Positions 7,497-18,400 of a stretch of DNA of 64,000 bases are shown here, piece after piece. Numbering within the stretch: position 1 is the first letter of the stretch; the number at the start of each line of letters is the position of its first letter. Source of the DNA: Pseudonocardia sp. EC080619-01 (GTDB lineage: Bacteria > Actinomycetota > Actinomycetes > Mycobacteriales > Pseudonocardiaceae); assembly GCF_001420995.1 (NCBI RefSeq), contig NZ_CP012184.1, positions 5,564,501-5,628,500 of the forward strand, in the 5' to 3' direction. Under the pieces are notes generated by a model. It was not told the DNA's origin. It saw only the letters and a list, made by a program, of their open reading frames with translations, and made no database searches. The position numbers and the translations under genes were made by a program.

Positions 7497-8912
7497 TCAG
7501 GCGGTCCGGGCGGCCGGGGCGCCGGACCCGGCGAGCGCGGGCAGGCCGAGGAGCAGGTCCGCGGCGGCGGCGCGGCCGCCGGCCTCCTGCAGCAGCCGGC
7601 CCATGTGTGCGGCGCGCTCGGTGAAGGCCGGGTCGTCGAGGACCCGGGTGACCTTGTCGAGGACGTCGGCGGTGTCGACGGTCTCCGGGTGGTCGACGGT
7701 GAGGCTGACCCCGAAGTCCTGGCCGCGGACGGCCTGGTCGTCGCAGTCCACCCATAGCGGGCGGACCACCAGCGGCTTCCCGAAGTAGAGGCCCTCGTGG
7801 TAGCCGTTGCCGCCGGCGTGGGTGAAGAACACCTTCACGCTCGGGTGGGCCAGCACGTCGAGCTGGGACGGCACCCAGCTCTCGATCCGCAGGTTCCCGG
7901 GCAGCTCGTCGGCGGGCGGGAGCATCTCCTGCTGCTCGCGCGGCAGCTTCCACAGCACCTGGTGGCCCTGCTCGTCCAGCCGTCGCGCGACCTCCACCAG
8001 CGACGCGACCTGGGGCCGGGTCAGCCGGGTGATCGTCCCGAATCCCATGTAGACGACCGACGGGTTCTCGTCCAGCCAGTCGGTGAGCTCGCCGCCGTCG
8101 GCGACCTGGGGCAGCGGCGGGACCATCGTGCCGACGAGGCGCAGCTTCTCGTGCAGGTCGAACGGGTAGTCCAGCTCCGGCACCGAGTAGCAGAGGACCT
8201 GCTCGGCGTGGTCGATGCGGGCCATCATCTGCCGGGCCTCGGGCGCGATGCCCAGCTCGGCCCGGACGGCGTCGTCGCGCTCGACGACCTTCCGCGTCTC
8301 CTTGGTCACGAACATGCCGAGCGTCCGGATCCGGAACAGCTGGTTGGTGATCCTCTGGCGCAGGGTCATGTCGGCGGGCAGCCCGGAGTGCGGCACCGGG
8401 AACCCCGACGGCGTGTAGGACGTCGCGAACGGCACGTGCGAGGTGAGCACGTTGCTGGGCACGAACGGCACGCCGAGCACGAACGGGATGCCCTTCGTGA
8501 TCGCGAGCTCGTAGCCGTACTGACACATGCTCTCGATCACCATGAGGGCCGGGCGGACCTCCTCGACGACGCGTTCCAGCGCCCGGTACTTCTCGATCCG
8601 CGACTCCGGAGCGAACGAGTGCCGGATGACCGCGGCGTGCGCCTTGAACCGGTCCCGCTGGGTCACCGCGGCGTAGGTCTCGTCGTCCCACGTCACCGCG
8701 GACATCTCCGACACGGTGTCGCCGAGCGAGGTGAAGGTGACGGGGCTGCCGGTGCCCGCGCTCTCGACGTCGTCGCGTGCCTTCTCGTCGGCGGCGAAGA
8801 ACAGGTCCCCGACCTCGCGCCGGGACAGTTCCCCGGCGAGTACCAGAAGCGGATTGAGCAGTCCGCTCTCCGCATAGCTGACGAACAGGATCGGCCGCCG
8901 ATTCGCGCCCAT
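7497..8912 (-). CDS. nysDI: Macrolide glycosyltransferase, NysDI-like (mycosaminyltransferase)
   Basis: 471 residues, GT-B family 1 (MGT/UGT type). N-terminal acceptor side begins ILFVSYAESGLLNPLL. The C-terminal donor-binding block starts at His365, HAGGNGYHEG, followed by GKPLVVRPLWVDCDDQAVR. Polyene mycosaminyltransferases use a GDP-amino sugar and glycosylate the C-19 hydroxyl of the macrolactone in the cytoplasm. The start at 8912 has GGAGAGGG about 11 nt upstream. It is the first gene of the minus-strand operon, divergent from nysA, exactly as amphDI/amphA and nysDI/nysA are arranged. No transmembrane segment or signal peptide seen. Confidence 0.93.
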   Translation of the reverse strand: MGANRRPILFVSYAESGLLNPLLVLAGELSRREVGDLFFAADEKARDDVESAGTGSPVTFTSLGDTVSEMSAVTWDDETYAAVTQRDRFKAHAAVIRHSFAPESRIEKYRALERVVEEVRPALMVIESMCQYGYELAITKGIPFVLGVPFVPSNVLTSHVPFATSYTPSGFPVPHSGLPADMTLRQRITNQLFRIRTLGMFVTKETRKVVERDDAVRAELGIAPEARQMMARIDHAEQVLCYSVPELDYPFDLHEKLRLVGTMVPPLPQVADGGELTDWLDENPSVVYMGFGTITRLTRPQVASLVEVARRLDEQGHQVLWKLPREQQEMLPPADELPGNLRIESWVPSQLDVLAHPSVKVFFTHAGGNGYHEGLYFGKPLVVRPLWVDCDDQAVRGQDFGVSLTVDHPETVDTADVLDKVTRVLDDPAFTERAAHMGRLLQEAGGRAAAADLLLGLPALAGSGAPAARTA

Positions 8913-9007
8913 GGGTAGACACCCTCTCCGACTGTGACGGGCCGATGCCCGCCGCGTGGCGCACCGCGGCGCGGTGCAGCGATCAGGTAGTTGATCCCAC
9001 GCCGGTG

Positions 9008-9023
9008 GCCGGGGAATCCCTAG
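9008..9023. promoter_or_regulatory. Candidate PAS-LuxR (PimM/NysRIV/AmphRIV) operator 1
   Basis: GCCGGGGAATCCCTAG matches 13 of 16 positions of the published PimM-box consensus CTVGGGAWWTCCCBAG (consensus recalled). The right half-site TCCC-T-AG is perfect. PAS-LuxR regulators of polyene clusters are reported to bind this divergent region in related clusters. The cognate regulator gene is not in the window. Confidence 0.6.
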
Positions 9024-9049
9024 TCTTCGCCACCGCCGCGTCCCATTCC

Positions 9050-9065
9050 TTAGGGAAAACCACAG
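9050..9065. promoter_or_regulatory. Candidate PAS-LuxR (PimM/NysRIV/AmphRIV) operator 2
   Basis: TTAGGGAAAACCACAG matches 13 of 16 of the same consensus, with a good left half TAGGGA. Starts 42 bp from operator 1, close to four helical turns, so both would lie on the same DNA face. One site may serve each divergent operon. Confidence 0.58.
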
Positions 9066-9126
9066 CCGCGCCGACCGTACGGTCCCCGCACATCGAGACG
9101 ACCGAATTCGTGTGCAGGGGTGAGGC

Positions 9127-12100
9127 ATGACGGCAGGACACGGCGCCGACCCGGTGGTGGTCGTCGGGATGGCGTGCCGCTACCCGGGCGGCGTGCGCGA
9201 CGCCGACGGCTTCTGGGACCTGCTGTGTTCCGGGCGCGAGACCGCCACCGGCTTCCCGGACGACCGCGGCTGGGACACCGGCGCCCTGCACGGCGACGGG
9301 CCGGGGCGCTGCGCGACCCGCACCGCCGGGTTCCTCGACGGCGCCGGGGACTTCGACGCCGCGTTCTTCGGGATGTCCCCCCGCGAGGCCGTCTCCACCG
9401 ACCCGCAGCAGCGCCTCGTGCTGGAGACCGCCTGGGAGGCGGTCGAGCAGGCCGGGATCGACCCGTCGTCGTTGCGCGGCAGCCGGACCGGCGTGTTCGT
9501 CGGCGCCGGCGGGCAGGACTACGCCGGCGTCGTCCAGAACTCGCCGGACGACCTCGCCGGGCACGCCCTCACCGGCCTGATCCCCGGTCTCACCTCGGGC
9601 CGGCTGGCGCACCTGCTCGGGCTGGAGGGGCCCGCGCTGACCGTGGACACGACGTCGTCGTCGTCGCTGGTGGCGCTGCACCTCGCGATCCGGTCGCTGG
9701 ACGCGGGGGAGTGCACCGCCGCCCTGGCCGGCGGCGTGTGCGTGATGTCCACCCCGGCGGCGCTGGTCGGGCACTCCCGCCAGGGCGGCCTCGCCCCCGA
9801 CGGGCGCTGCAAGGTCTTCGCCGACGACGCCGACGGCACCGCCTGGGCGGAGGGTGTCGGCGTCGTCGTGCTCAAGCGGCTCTCCGACGCCCGCGCGGAC
9901 GGTGACCCCGTCCTCGCGGTGCTGCGCGGCTCGGCGATCACCGCCGACGGCGCCACCGACGGACTGACCGCGCCGAGCGGTGCCGCGCAGGAGCGGATGA
10001 TCCGCGACGCGCTCGCCGACGCGGGCCTGACCGCGGCCGACGTCGACGCCGTCGAGGCGCACGGCACCGGCACCCCGGTCGGCGACCCGGTGGAGGCGCG
10101 CGCCCTGCTCGCCACCTATGGGCAGGACCGGGACCCGGACCGCCCGCTGTGGGTCGGCTCGCTCAAGTCGGTCATCGGGCACGCGCAGGCCGCGGCCGGG
10201 ATCGCCGGGCTGATCGCGACCGTGCAGGCACTGCGGCGCGAGCTGCTGCCCGCGACCCGGCACGCCGGCACCCCCAGCACCCGGGTCGACTGGTCGGCCG
10301 GGGCCCTCGCGCTGCGCACCGCGCCGGTGCCGTGGCCGCGCGGCGACCGGCCGCGCCGCGCCGGGGTGTCGTCGTTCGGGATCAGCGGCACCAACGCGCA
10401 CGTGATCGTCGAGGAGCCCCCGGCCGCCGACGTGCCCGGCGCCGCGGAGCGCGGGACCGCGCCGTCCGCGGTGACGCCCTGGCCGGTCTCCGCCGCCGCC
10501 GCCCGTGACCTCGACGCCCAGATCGAGCGCCTGCGGGCGCACACCACCGGGCCCGGCGCGCCCGACCCGCGCGACGTCGGCTGGTCGCTGGCCACCGGCC
10601 GCGCCGCGCTGCGGCACCGCGCGGTCCTGCTGCCCGGCGAGCACGGCCCGGTCGAGGTGGCCCGCGAGGAGGCCGCGCCGCGCCGCGCCGCGGTCCTGTT
10701 CTCCGGGCAGGGCAGCCAGCGGCTCGGGACCGGCCGCGCGCTCGCCGCCCGCTTCCCGGTGTTCGCCCGCGCCCTCGACGACGTCGCCGACGCCCTCGAC
10801 CCCCATCTCGACCGGCCGGTCCGCGACGTCCTCTGGGGCACCGGGGACGACGCCGCCGCCCTGCTCGACGAGACCGGCTGGACCCAGCCCGCGTTGTTCG
10901 CCGTCGAGGTGGCGTTGTTCCGCCTGGTCACGGCCCTGGGCCTGCGCCCGGCCGCGGTCGGGGGCCACTCCATCGGCGAGATCACCGCCGCGCACGTCGC
11001 CGGGGTGCTGTCGCTCGACGACGCCGCGCGCCTCGTCGCCGCCCGCGCCACGCTCATGCAGGCACTGCCGGCCGGCGGCGCGATGGTCGCGGTCGAGGCG
11101 TCCGAGGACGAGGTCGCACCGCTGCTCGGCGACCGGGTCGCGCTGGCCGCGGTGAACGGGCCCGGCTCGGTCGTCGTCGCCGGTGACGACGACGCCGTCA
11201 CCGCGCTGGCCGCCGACCTGGCCGGCCGGGGCCGCCGCACCAGCCGGCTGGCGGTGTCGCACGCGTTCCACTCGCCGCGGATGGACCCGATGCTCGACGC
11301 GTTCCGCGACGTCGTCGAGGGACTGACGTTCGCCGAGCCGGAGATCCCGCTGGTCTCGAACCTGACCGGCGAGCTCGGCGGGCTCGCGACCACCGACCCG
11401 GGATACTGGGTGCGGCACGTGCGCGGCACCGTCCGGTTCGCCGACGGCGTCCGGGCCCTCGCCGCCGACGGCGTCGACGTGCTCGTCGAGCTCGGTCCGG
11501 GCGGGGTGCTGTCGGCGATGGCCCGCGACACCCTCGGCCCGGACACCGCGGCGCACGCAGTCCCGGTGCTGCGCCGGGACCGGCCGGAGGAGGCGTCGTT
11601 CGCCGTCGCGCTGGGGCGGCTGCACGCGCTCGGCGTGCCGGTCGACTGGCACGCCTTCCACGCCGGGACCGGCGCCCGCCGGGTCCCGCTGCCCACCTAC
11701 GCGTTCCGCGGCGTCCGGCACTGGCCGGCGCCGCCGACGCCCGGGAACCCGGGCGGGGCGCCGGGGCTGCTCCCGGCCTCCGGTGCCCGGACCACGGCGG
11801 ACTCCGCCCACGACGCCCGGACCGTCACGGACGCCGCCCCGACCGACCGACCCGATCCCGCGCGCCCCGGGACGGTGGCGGGCGACCCCGGTGAGCGCTA
11901 CGCCGCGATGCCCCCCGCGGTGCGCGAGAAGGCACTGCTCGACCTGGTCCGCACGCACACCGCCGCCGTCCTCGGGCACCCCGATCCCGCCGACGTCGGC
12001 GTCCGCAGCGTGTTCAAGGAGCTGGGCTTCGACTCGCTCGCCGGCGTCGAGCTCTGCGACCGCCTCGCCCGCCACACCGGACTGCGACTGCCCGCGACGC

Positions 12101-12387
12101 TGGTGTTCAGCTTCCCGACGCCCGGGCTCGCCGCCCGCGCGCTGGGCGACCTGCTCGACCCGGGACCGCAGGAGCCCTGCGGGGCCGAGCTGGCCGGCCT
12201 GGAGGCGGCGCTGGCCGGGCTGCCCGGCGACGGACCGGACCGCCGGGCCGTCGCCGACCGCCTGGACGCACTGGCCGCCGGGCTGCGCCGTCCCGGCCCC
12301 GGGGGAGCAGTCCCCGACGAGGACCTCGACTCGGTGTCGGTCGACAGGCTGCTCGACATCATCGACGAAGAGTTCGACACCGCATGA
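9127..12387 (+). CDS. nysA: Polyene PKS loading module, KS(Ser)-AT-ACP
   Basis: 1,086 residues. KS (about 8-430) has Ser177 in place of the catalytic Cys (DTTSSSS instead of DTACSSS); such KSs domains decarboxylate the loaded extender to give an acetyl starter. AT (about 520-830) has GHSIGE with Ser615 and HAFH at 712-715, the malonyl-specific signature. ACP (about 945-1015) has GFDSL with Ser970. The C-terminal acidic tail from about 1060 is a docking segment that should pair with the NysB N-terminal helix. No DH lies between AT and ACP: about 60 residues of Pro/Thr/Ala-rich linker occupy that place. Followed after 45 bp by nysB. First gene of the PKS operon. Confidence 0.95.
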   Translation: MTAGHGADPVVVVGMACRYPGGVRDADGFWDLLCSGRETATGFPDDRGWDTGALHGDGPGRCATRTAGFLDGAGDFDAAFFGMSPREAVSTDPQQRLVLETAWEAVEQAGIDPSSLRGSRTGVFVGAGGQDYAGVVQNSPDDLAGHALTGLIPGLTSGRLAHLLGLEGPALTVDTTSSSSLVALHLAIRSLDAGECTAALAGGVCVMSTPAALVGHSRQGGLAPDGRCKVFADDADGTAWAEGVGVVVLKRLSDARADGDPVLAVLRGSAITADGATDGLTAPSGAAQERMIRDALADAGLTAADVDAVEAHGTGTPVGDPVEARALLATYGQDRDPDRPLWVGSLKSVIGHAQAAAGIAGLIATVQALRRELLPATRHAGTPSTRVDWSAGALALRTAPVPWPRGDRPRRAGVSSFGISGTNAHVIVEEPPAADVPGAAERGTAPSAVTPWPVSAAAARDLDAQIERLRAHTTGPGAPDPRDVGWSLATGRAALRHRAVLLPGEHGPVEVAREEAAPRRAAVLFSGQGSQRLGTGRALAARFPVFARALDDVADALDPHLDRPVRDVLWGTGDDAAALLDETGWTQPALFAVEVALFRLVTALGLRPAAVGGHSIGEITAAHVAGVLSLDDAARLVAARATLMQALPAGGAMVAVEASEDEVAPLLGDRVALAAVNGPGSVVVAGDDDAVTALAADLAGRGRRTSRLAVSHAFHSPRMDPMLDAFRDVVEGLTFAEPEIPLVSNLTGELGGLATTDPGYWVRHVRGTVRFADGVRALAADGVDVLVELGPGGVLSAMARDTLGPDTAAHAVPVLRRDRPEEASFAVALGRLHALGVPVDWHAFHAGTGARRVPLPTYAFRGVRHWPAPPTPGNPGGAPGLLPASGARTTADSAHDARTVTDAAPTDRPDPARPGTVAGDPGERYAAMPPAVREKALLDLVRTHTAAVLGHPDPADVGVRSVFKELGFDSLAGVELCDRLARHTGLRLPATLVFSFPTPGLAARALGDLLDPGPQEPCGAELAGLEAALAGLPGDGPDRRAVADRLDALAAGLRRPGPGGAVPDEDLDSVSVDRLLDIIDEEFDTA

Positions 12388-12432
12388 CGAATTCGCTGCC
12401 TCCGCGCGCGACCGGATGACGAGGACGAGCCG

Positions 12433-15400
12433 ATGCAGGACCACCGGAACCAGCCGCAGGAATCGCCGGACAAGCACGACAGAATCGTCGACTCGCTCCG
12501 CCGGGTCACGACGGATCTGCGCCGTGCCCGCCGCCGTATCGACGAACTGGAATCGATCGGGAACGAACCGGTCGCGATCGTCGGAATGGGCTGCCGGTTG
12601 CCCGGCGGCGTCGATTCCCCGGAATCGTTGTGGGATCTGGTGTCCGCCGGTGGCGACGGGATCGCGGAGTTCCCGGGCGACCGCGGCTGGGACCTCGACG
12701 CGCTGCGGGGCACCGGCGAGGGCGGCAGCGCCACCGCCCGCGGCGGGTTCCTCGACGACGCCGCCGGGGTCGACGCCGGGTTCTTCGGGATCTCCCCGCG
12801 CGAGGCGGCCGCGATGGACCCGCAGCAGCGGCTGCTGCTGGAGGTCTCCTGGGAGGCCCTCGAACGCGCCGGGATCGACCCCACCTCGCTGCGCGGGAGC
12901 CCGGCCGGTGTCTTCGTCGGCTCGTACCACTGGGGCAGCCCGTCCGCCGACGCCGGCACCGAGCTGGGCGGGCACGCCCTGACCGGCACCGCCGCGAGCG
13001 TCCTGTCCGGGCGGCTCTCCTACACGCTCGGGCTCGAGGGCCCCGCGGTCACCGTGGACACCGCGTGCTCGTCGTCGCTGGTCGCGCTGCACCTGGCGGC
13101 GCACTCGCTGCGCAGCGGTGAGTCGTCGCTCGCCGTCGTCGGCGGGGTGACGATCCTCGCCGACCCGTCGGTCTTCGTGGAGTTCAGCGCCCAGGGCGGG
13201 CTGTCGCTGGACGGGCGCTGCAAGGCGTTCTCCGACGACGCCGACGGCACCGGCTGGGCCGAGGGCGTCGGCGTGCTGGTGGCGGAGCGGCTCTCCGACG
13301 CCCGCGCCAACGGGCACCGGGTGCTCGCCGTCCTCCGCGGCTCCGCGGTGAACCAGGACGGCGCCTCGAACGGCCTGACCGCCCCGCACGGGCCGTCCCA
13401 GGAACGCGTCATCACCCAGGCACTGGAGCGGGCCGGGCTCACCCCCGCCGACGTCGACGCCGTCGAGGCGCACGGCACCGGCACCCGGCTCGGCGACCCG
13501 ATCGAGGCCCAGGCGATCCTCGCCACCTACGGCCGCGACCGCGACGCCGGGACACCGCTGCACCTGGGCTCGCTCAAGTCCAACATCGGCCACACCCAGG
13601 CCGCCGCCGGCGTCGCCGGCGTGATCAAGATGGTGCAGGCGCTCCGCCACGGGGTGCTGCCGCCGACCCTGCACGCCGCCGAGCCGTCGTCGCACGTGGA
13701 CTGGTCGGCCGGGTCGGTGCGGCTGCTCGACGAGCGCACCGCGTGGCCGGAGACCGGCCGCCCCCGGCGGGCCGGGGTGTCGTCGTTCGGCATCAGCGGC
13801 ACCAACGCCCACGCCGTGCTGGAGCAGGCACCCGCCGAGGAGGAGACCGGGGCGGGGGAGCGCCCCGACGGCGTCCTCGCGTGGGTCCTGTCCGGGCACA
13901 CCGCGCAGGCCCGCCGCGACCGGGCGGCCGCGCTGCACGCCCGGCTGCGCGACGACAGCACCGCCGGCCCGCACGACGTCGGCCACGCGCTGCTGGCCAC
14001 CCGCGCCCGGCACGAGCACCGGGCCGTCGTCGTCGGTGCCGGGCGCGACGACCTGCTCGACGGGACCGGGGCGCTCGCGGCCGGGACGCCCGCCCCGCAC
14101 GTCGTGCACGGTGCCGCCGACGTCGAGGGCCGCACCGTGTTCGTGTTCCCCGGCCAGGGGGCGCAGTGGCTCGGGATGGGTGCCCGGCTGCTCGACGAGT
14201 CCCCGGTGTTCGCCGCGCGGATCGCGGAGTGCGCCGGCGCCCTCGACCCGGTCACCGGCTGGTCGCTGCACGACGTGCTCCGCGGCGCCGACGGCGCGCC
14301 GGACGCGGAGCGGGTGGACGTGCTGCAGCCGGCGTCGTTCGCGGTGATGGTCGCGCTCGCGGCGCTGTGGCGCGCCCACGGTGTGGAGCCGGACGCGGTG
14401 GTCGGCCACTCGCAGGGCGAGATCGCGGCGGCCGTCGTGTCCGGTGCGCTGTCGCTGCACGACGGGGCCCGGGTCGTGGCCCTGCGCAGCCGGGCGATCG
14501 GGCGGTCGCTGGCCGGGCGGGGCGGCATGATGTCGATCGCGCTGCCGGTCGACTCGGTGTCCGGCCGGTTGGAGGGGTACGCGGGCCGGGTCTCGGTGGC
14601 CGCGGTCAACGGACCGCGCTCGGTGGTCGTCTCCGGCGAGCCGCAGGCGCTCGACGAGCTCGGCGCGGTGCTCGACGGCGAGGGGGTCCGGGTCCGCCGC
14701 GTCGCGGTCGACTACGCCTCGCACTCGCACCAGGTCGAGGACCTGCGCGGGGAGATCCTGGAGACTCTCGCGGGCCTGTCGCCGCAGGCGTCCGCGGTGC
14801 CGCTGTACTCGACGCTGACCGGCGACCTCCTCGACACGTCCACGATGGACGCCTCCTACTGGTACGAGAACCTGCGCAACCGCGTCCGGTTCGCCGACGC
14901 CGTCGGCGCGCTCGCCGCGGCCGGGCACCGGGTGTTCGTCGAGTCGGCCGCGCACCCGGTGCTGTCGACGGCGGTGCAGGACGCGCTCGACGACGCCGGC
15001 ATCACCGGTGTCGCCGGTGGGACGCTGCGCCGCGACCAGGGTGGCCACGACCGGTTCCTGCTGTCCGCGGCGGAGCTGTACGTCCGCGGGCTCGACGTCG
15101 ACTGGACGGTCCTGTTCGACGCCGGCGCCGCGGCCCGGGTGGACCTGCCCACCTACCCGTTCCAGCACGAGCGGTACTGGAGCACCCGGACCGCGACCGC
15201 CGCGGCCCCGGACACCGGCGCGATGGACGCCGAGTTCTGGACCGCCGTCGAGCAGGCCGACCTGCCCGCCCTGACCGCCGCGCTCGGCACCGACGAGGCC
15301 TCGGTCGCCGCGATCCTTCCCGGGCTGTCGGCCTGGCGCCGGTCCCGCGCCGACCGCGCGGACGTCGACGCCTGGCGCTACCGCGTCGAGTGGGCGACGG

Positions 15401-18400
15401 CCCCGCAGCCGCCCCGCACCGGACCGACCGGTGACTGGCTGGTGGTCTCCGCGACCGGCACGGACCCGGCTGACGTCGCCGGTGTCCTGGTGGGCCACGG
15501 CGCCGGCGTCCGTCCCCTCGTGCTCGGTGACGACGACGCCGACCGGGGCCTCCTGCGCGCCCGGATCGAGGACGCCACCCCAGGCGGGGAGATCACCGGT
15601 GTGGTCTCGCTGCTGGCCGCCGCCGAGGACGACGACCCCCGCCACCCCGGCCTGACCCGCGGTCTCGCCCTGTCGGTGGCGCTCGTCCAGGCACTCGTCG
15701 ACGCCGGGTCCGACGCCCCGCTGTGGCACCTCACCCGCGGCACGGCCACCGCCGCGCCCGGCGACACCGTGACCCGGCCGCTGCAGAGCCAGGTCGCCGC
15801 GCTCGGCTGGACCGCCGCCGTCGAGCACCCGCACCGCCGGGGCGGCACCGTCGACCTGCCCGAGGAGCTCGACGGCCGGACCGGCGACCGGCTCGCCGCC
15901 GTCCTGGCCGGGCGGCTCGGCGACGAGGACCAGCTCGCCGTCCGCCCGTCCGGCGTCCTCACCCGCCGCATCGTCCGCGCCGGCCGCGGCGGCCGGGCCC
16001 CGGCCCGGAAGTGGAGCCCCCGCGGCACCACCGTGGTGACCGGCGGGTCCGGCACCCTGGCCCCCGACCTGGCGCGGCGGCTGGCCGCCGACGGCGCGGA
16101 GCACGTCGTGCTGCTGTCCCGCCGCGGCGCCGACGCCCCGGGCACGGCCGCGCTGGTCGCGGAGCTGGCCGACGCCGGCACCGAGGCCGAGGCGGTCGCC
16201 TGCGACATCACCGACCGGGCCGCCGTCGCCGCGCTGCTGGACCGCCTCGCCGCGCAGGGCCGCACCGTCGGCACCGTCCTGCACACCGCGGCGGTGATCG
16301 GGCTGGCCGCGATCGCCGACACGACCGTGGACGAGTTCGCCGAGGTCGTGCACGCCAAGGTGACCGGCGCCCGGATCCTCGACGAGCTGCTCGACGACCC
16401 GGACACCGACCTCGTCCTGTACTCGTCGACGGCGGGCATGTGGGGCAGCGGCGTGCACGCCGCCTACGCCGCGGGCAACGCGTTCCTGTCCGCGCTGGCG
16501 CAGCAGCGCCGCGCCCGCGGGCTGCGCGCCACCTCGGTGCACTGGGGCAAGTGGCCCGACGCCGACTCCGGCCGCACCGAGGCCGACCCGCACCGGATCC
16601 GGCGCAGCGGCCTGGAGTACCTCGACCCGCAGCGCGCGCTGACCGGGCTGCGCTGCGTCCTCGACGACGACGAGACCGTCGTCGGCCTGATGGACGTCGA
16701 CTGGGACGTCTACCACGACGTCTTCACCGCCGGCCGTCCCTCGCACCTGTTCGACGCGATCCCGGAGGTCCGGGCCCGGCTCGACCGGGCCGCGGCGCCC
16801 GCCGCCGGCCGAGCGGGCGGGGACCTCGCCGCACGCCTGCAGCCGCTGTCCGCGGCCGAGCGCTCCCGGCTGCTGATCACGCTGGTCCGCACCGAGGCCG
16901 CCGCCGTGCTCGGGCACGCCTCCGCCGACGCGTTCGGCGAGCGCCGCGCCTTCCGCGATGCCGGGTTCGACTCGGTGACCGCGGTCGACCTGCGCAACCG
17001 GCTCGCCGCCGCGACCGGCCTGGTGCTGCCCTCCACCCTGGTCTTCGACCACCCGAACCCCGCCGCGCTCGCGGGCCGCTTGGAGGAGGCCGCGCTCGGC
17101 GCCGGGGACGGGACGCAGCAGCACTCGTCCGGCCCGGCGGGCAGCGCCACCGACGGCGACCCGATCGCCGTGATCGGCATGAGCTGCCGCTACCCGGGTG
17201 GCGCCGACACCCCCGAGGCGCTGCTGCGGCTCGCGCTCGACGGCGTCGACGCGATCACCGGGTTCCCCGCGGGCCGCGGCTGGGACGCCGCCGCCCTGCA
17301 CGACCCCGACCCGGACCGGCCCGGCCGCACCTACTCCGTGCAGGGCGGATTCCTGCACACCGCCGCCGACTTCGACGCCGGGTTCTTCGGGATCTCCCCG
17401 CGCGAGGCGACCGCGATGGACCCGCAGCAACGGATGCTGCTGGAGACCTCGTGGGAGGCGTTCGAGCGCGCCGGGATCGACCCCGCGTCGCTCCGCGGCA
17501 GCAGCACCGGCACCTTCGTCGGCGCCACCTACCAGGACTACGCGACGACGATGGCGAACGCCGCGGGTGACACCGAGACCCACATGGTCACCGGCACCGC
17601 CGCCAGCGTGCTGTCCGGCCGGGTGTCGTACCTGCTGGGCCTGGAGGGGCCCGCCGTCACCCTGGACACGGCGTGCTCGTCGTCGCTGGTCGCGATGCAC
17701 CTGGCCTGCCGGTCGCTGCGCAGCGGGGAGAGCTCGCTGGCACTGGCCGGCGGCGCCGCGGTGATGGCGACCCCGCAGGCGTTCGTCGGGTTCAGCCGGC
17801 AGCGGGCACTCGCCGCCGACGGCCGCTGCAAGCCGTTCTCCGAGGCCGCTGACGGGATGACCCTCGCCGAGGGCGTCGGCGTCGTGCTGCTGGAGCGGCT
17901 CTCCGACGCGCGCCGCCACGGGCACCCGGTGCTCGGCGTGATCCGCGGGTCGGCGATCAACCAGGACGGCGCCTCCAACGGGCTGACCGCGCCGAACGGG
18001 CCGTCCCAGCAGCGTGTGATCCGCCGGGCGCTGGCCGACGCGGGACTGACCGCGGCCGACGTCGACGTCGTCGAGGCACACGGCACCGGCACCGCGCTCG
18101 GCGACCCGATCGAGGCCCAGGCGCTCCTCGCGACCTACGGCCACGACCGGGACGAGCCGCTGCGGCTGGGGTCGGTGAAGTCCGCGATCGGGCACACGCA
18201 GGCCGCCGCGGGCGTCGCCGGAGTGATCACGATGATCGCCGCGATGCGTGCCGGGGAGCTGCCCGGCATCCAGCACCTCGACGCGCCGACCAGCCACGTC
18301 GACTGGACCTCGGGGGCCGTCGAGCTGCTCACCGGCCGCACCGCGTGGCCGGAGACCGGCCGGCCGCGCCGCGCCGGGGTGTCGTCGTTCGGGATCAGCG

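Larger units (their letters stand above)
8913..9126. promoter_or_regulatory. Divergent promoter region nysDI | nysA
   Basis: 214 bp with lower GC than the flanking genes, containing the start regions of both operons and two PimM-type operator candidates (9008-9023 and 9050-9065). I could not fix -35/-10 elements. The nysA start at 9127 is preceded by AGGGGTGAGG. Confidence 0.75.

Noticed and set aside
6406..8964. Longer minus-strand start for the aminotransferase (852 codons)
   Set aside because: The extra 500 codons overlap the glycosyltransferase in another frame and are Arg/Gly-rich; homology begins at 7464 behind a good ribosome-binding site.
1..9126. Selvamicin-type or non-mycosamine polyene cluster
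   Set aside because: An intact NysDII-like aminotransferase and a NysDI-like glycosyltransferase point to an amino sugar, which selvamicin lacks as I recall.
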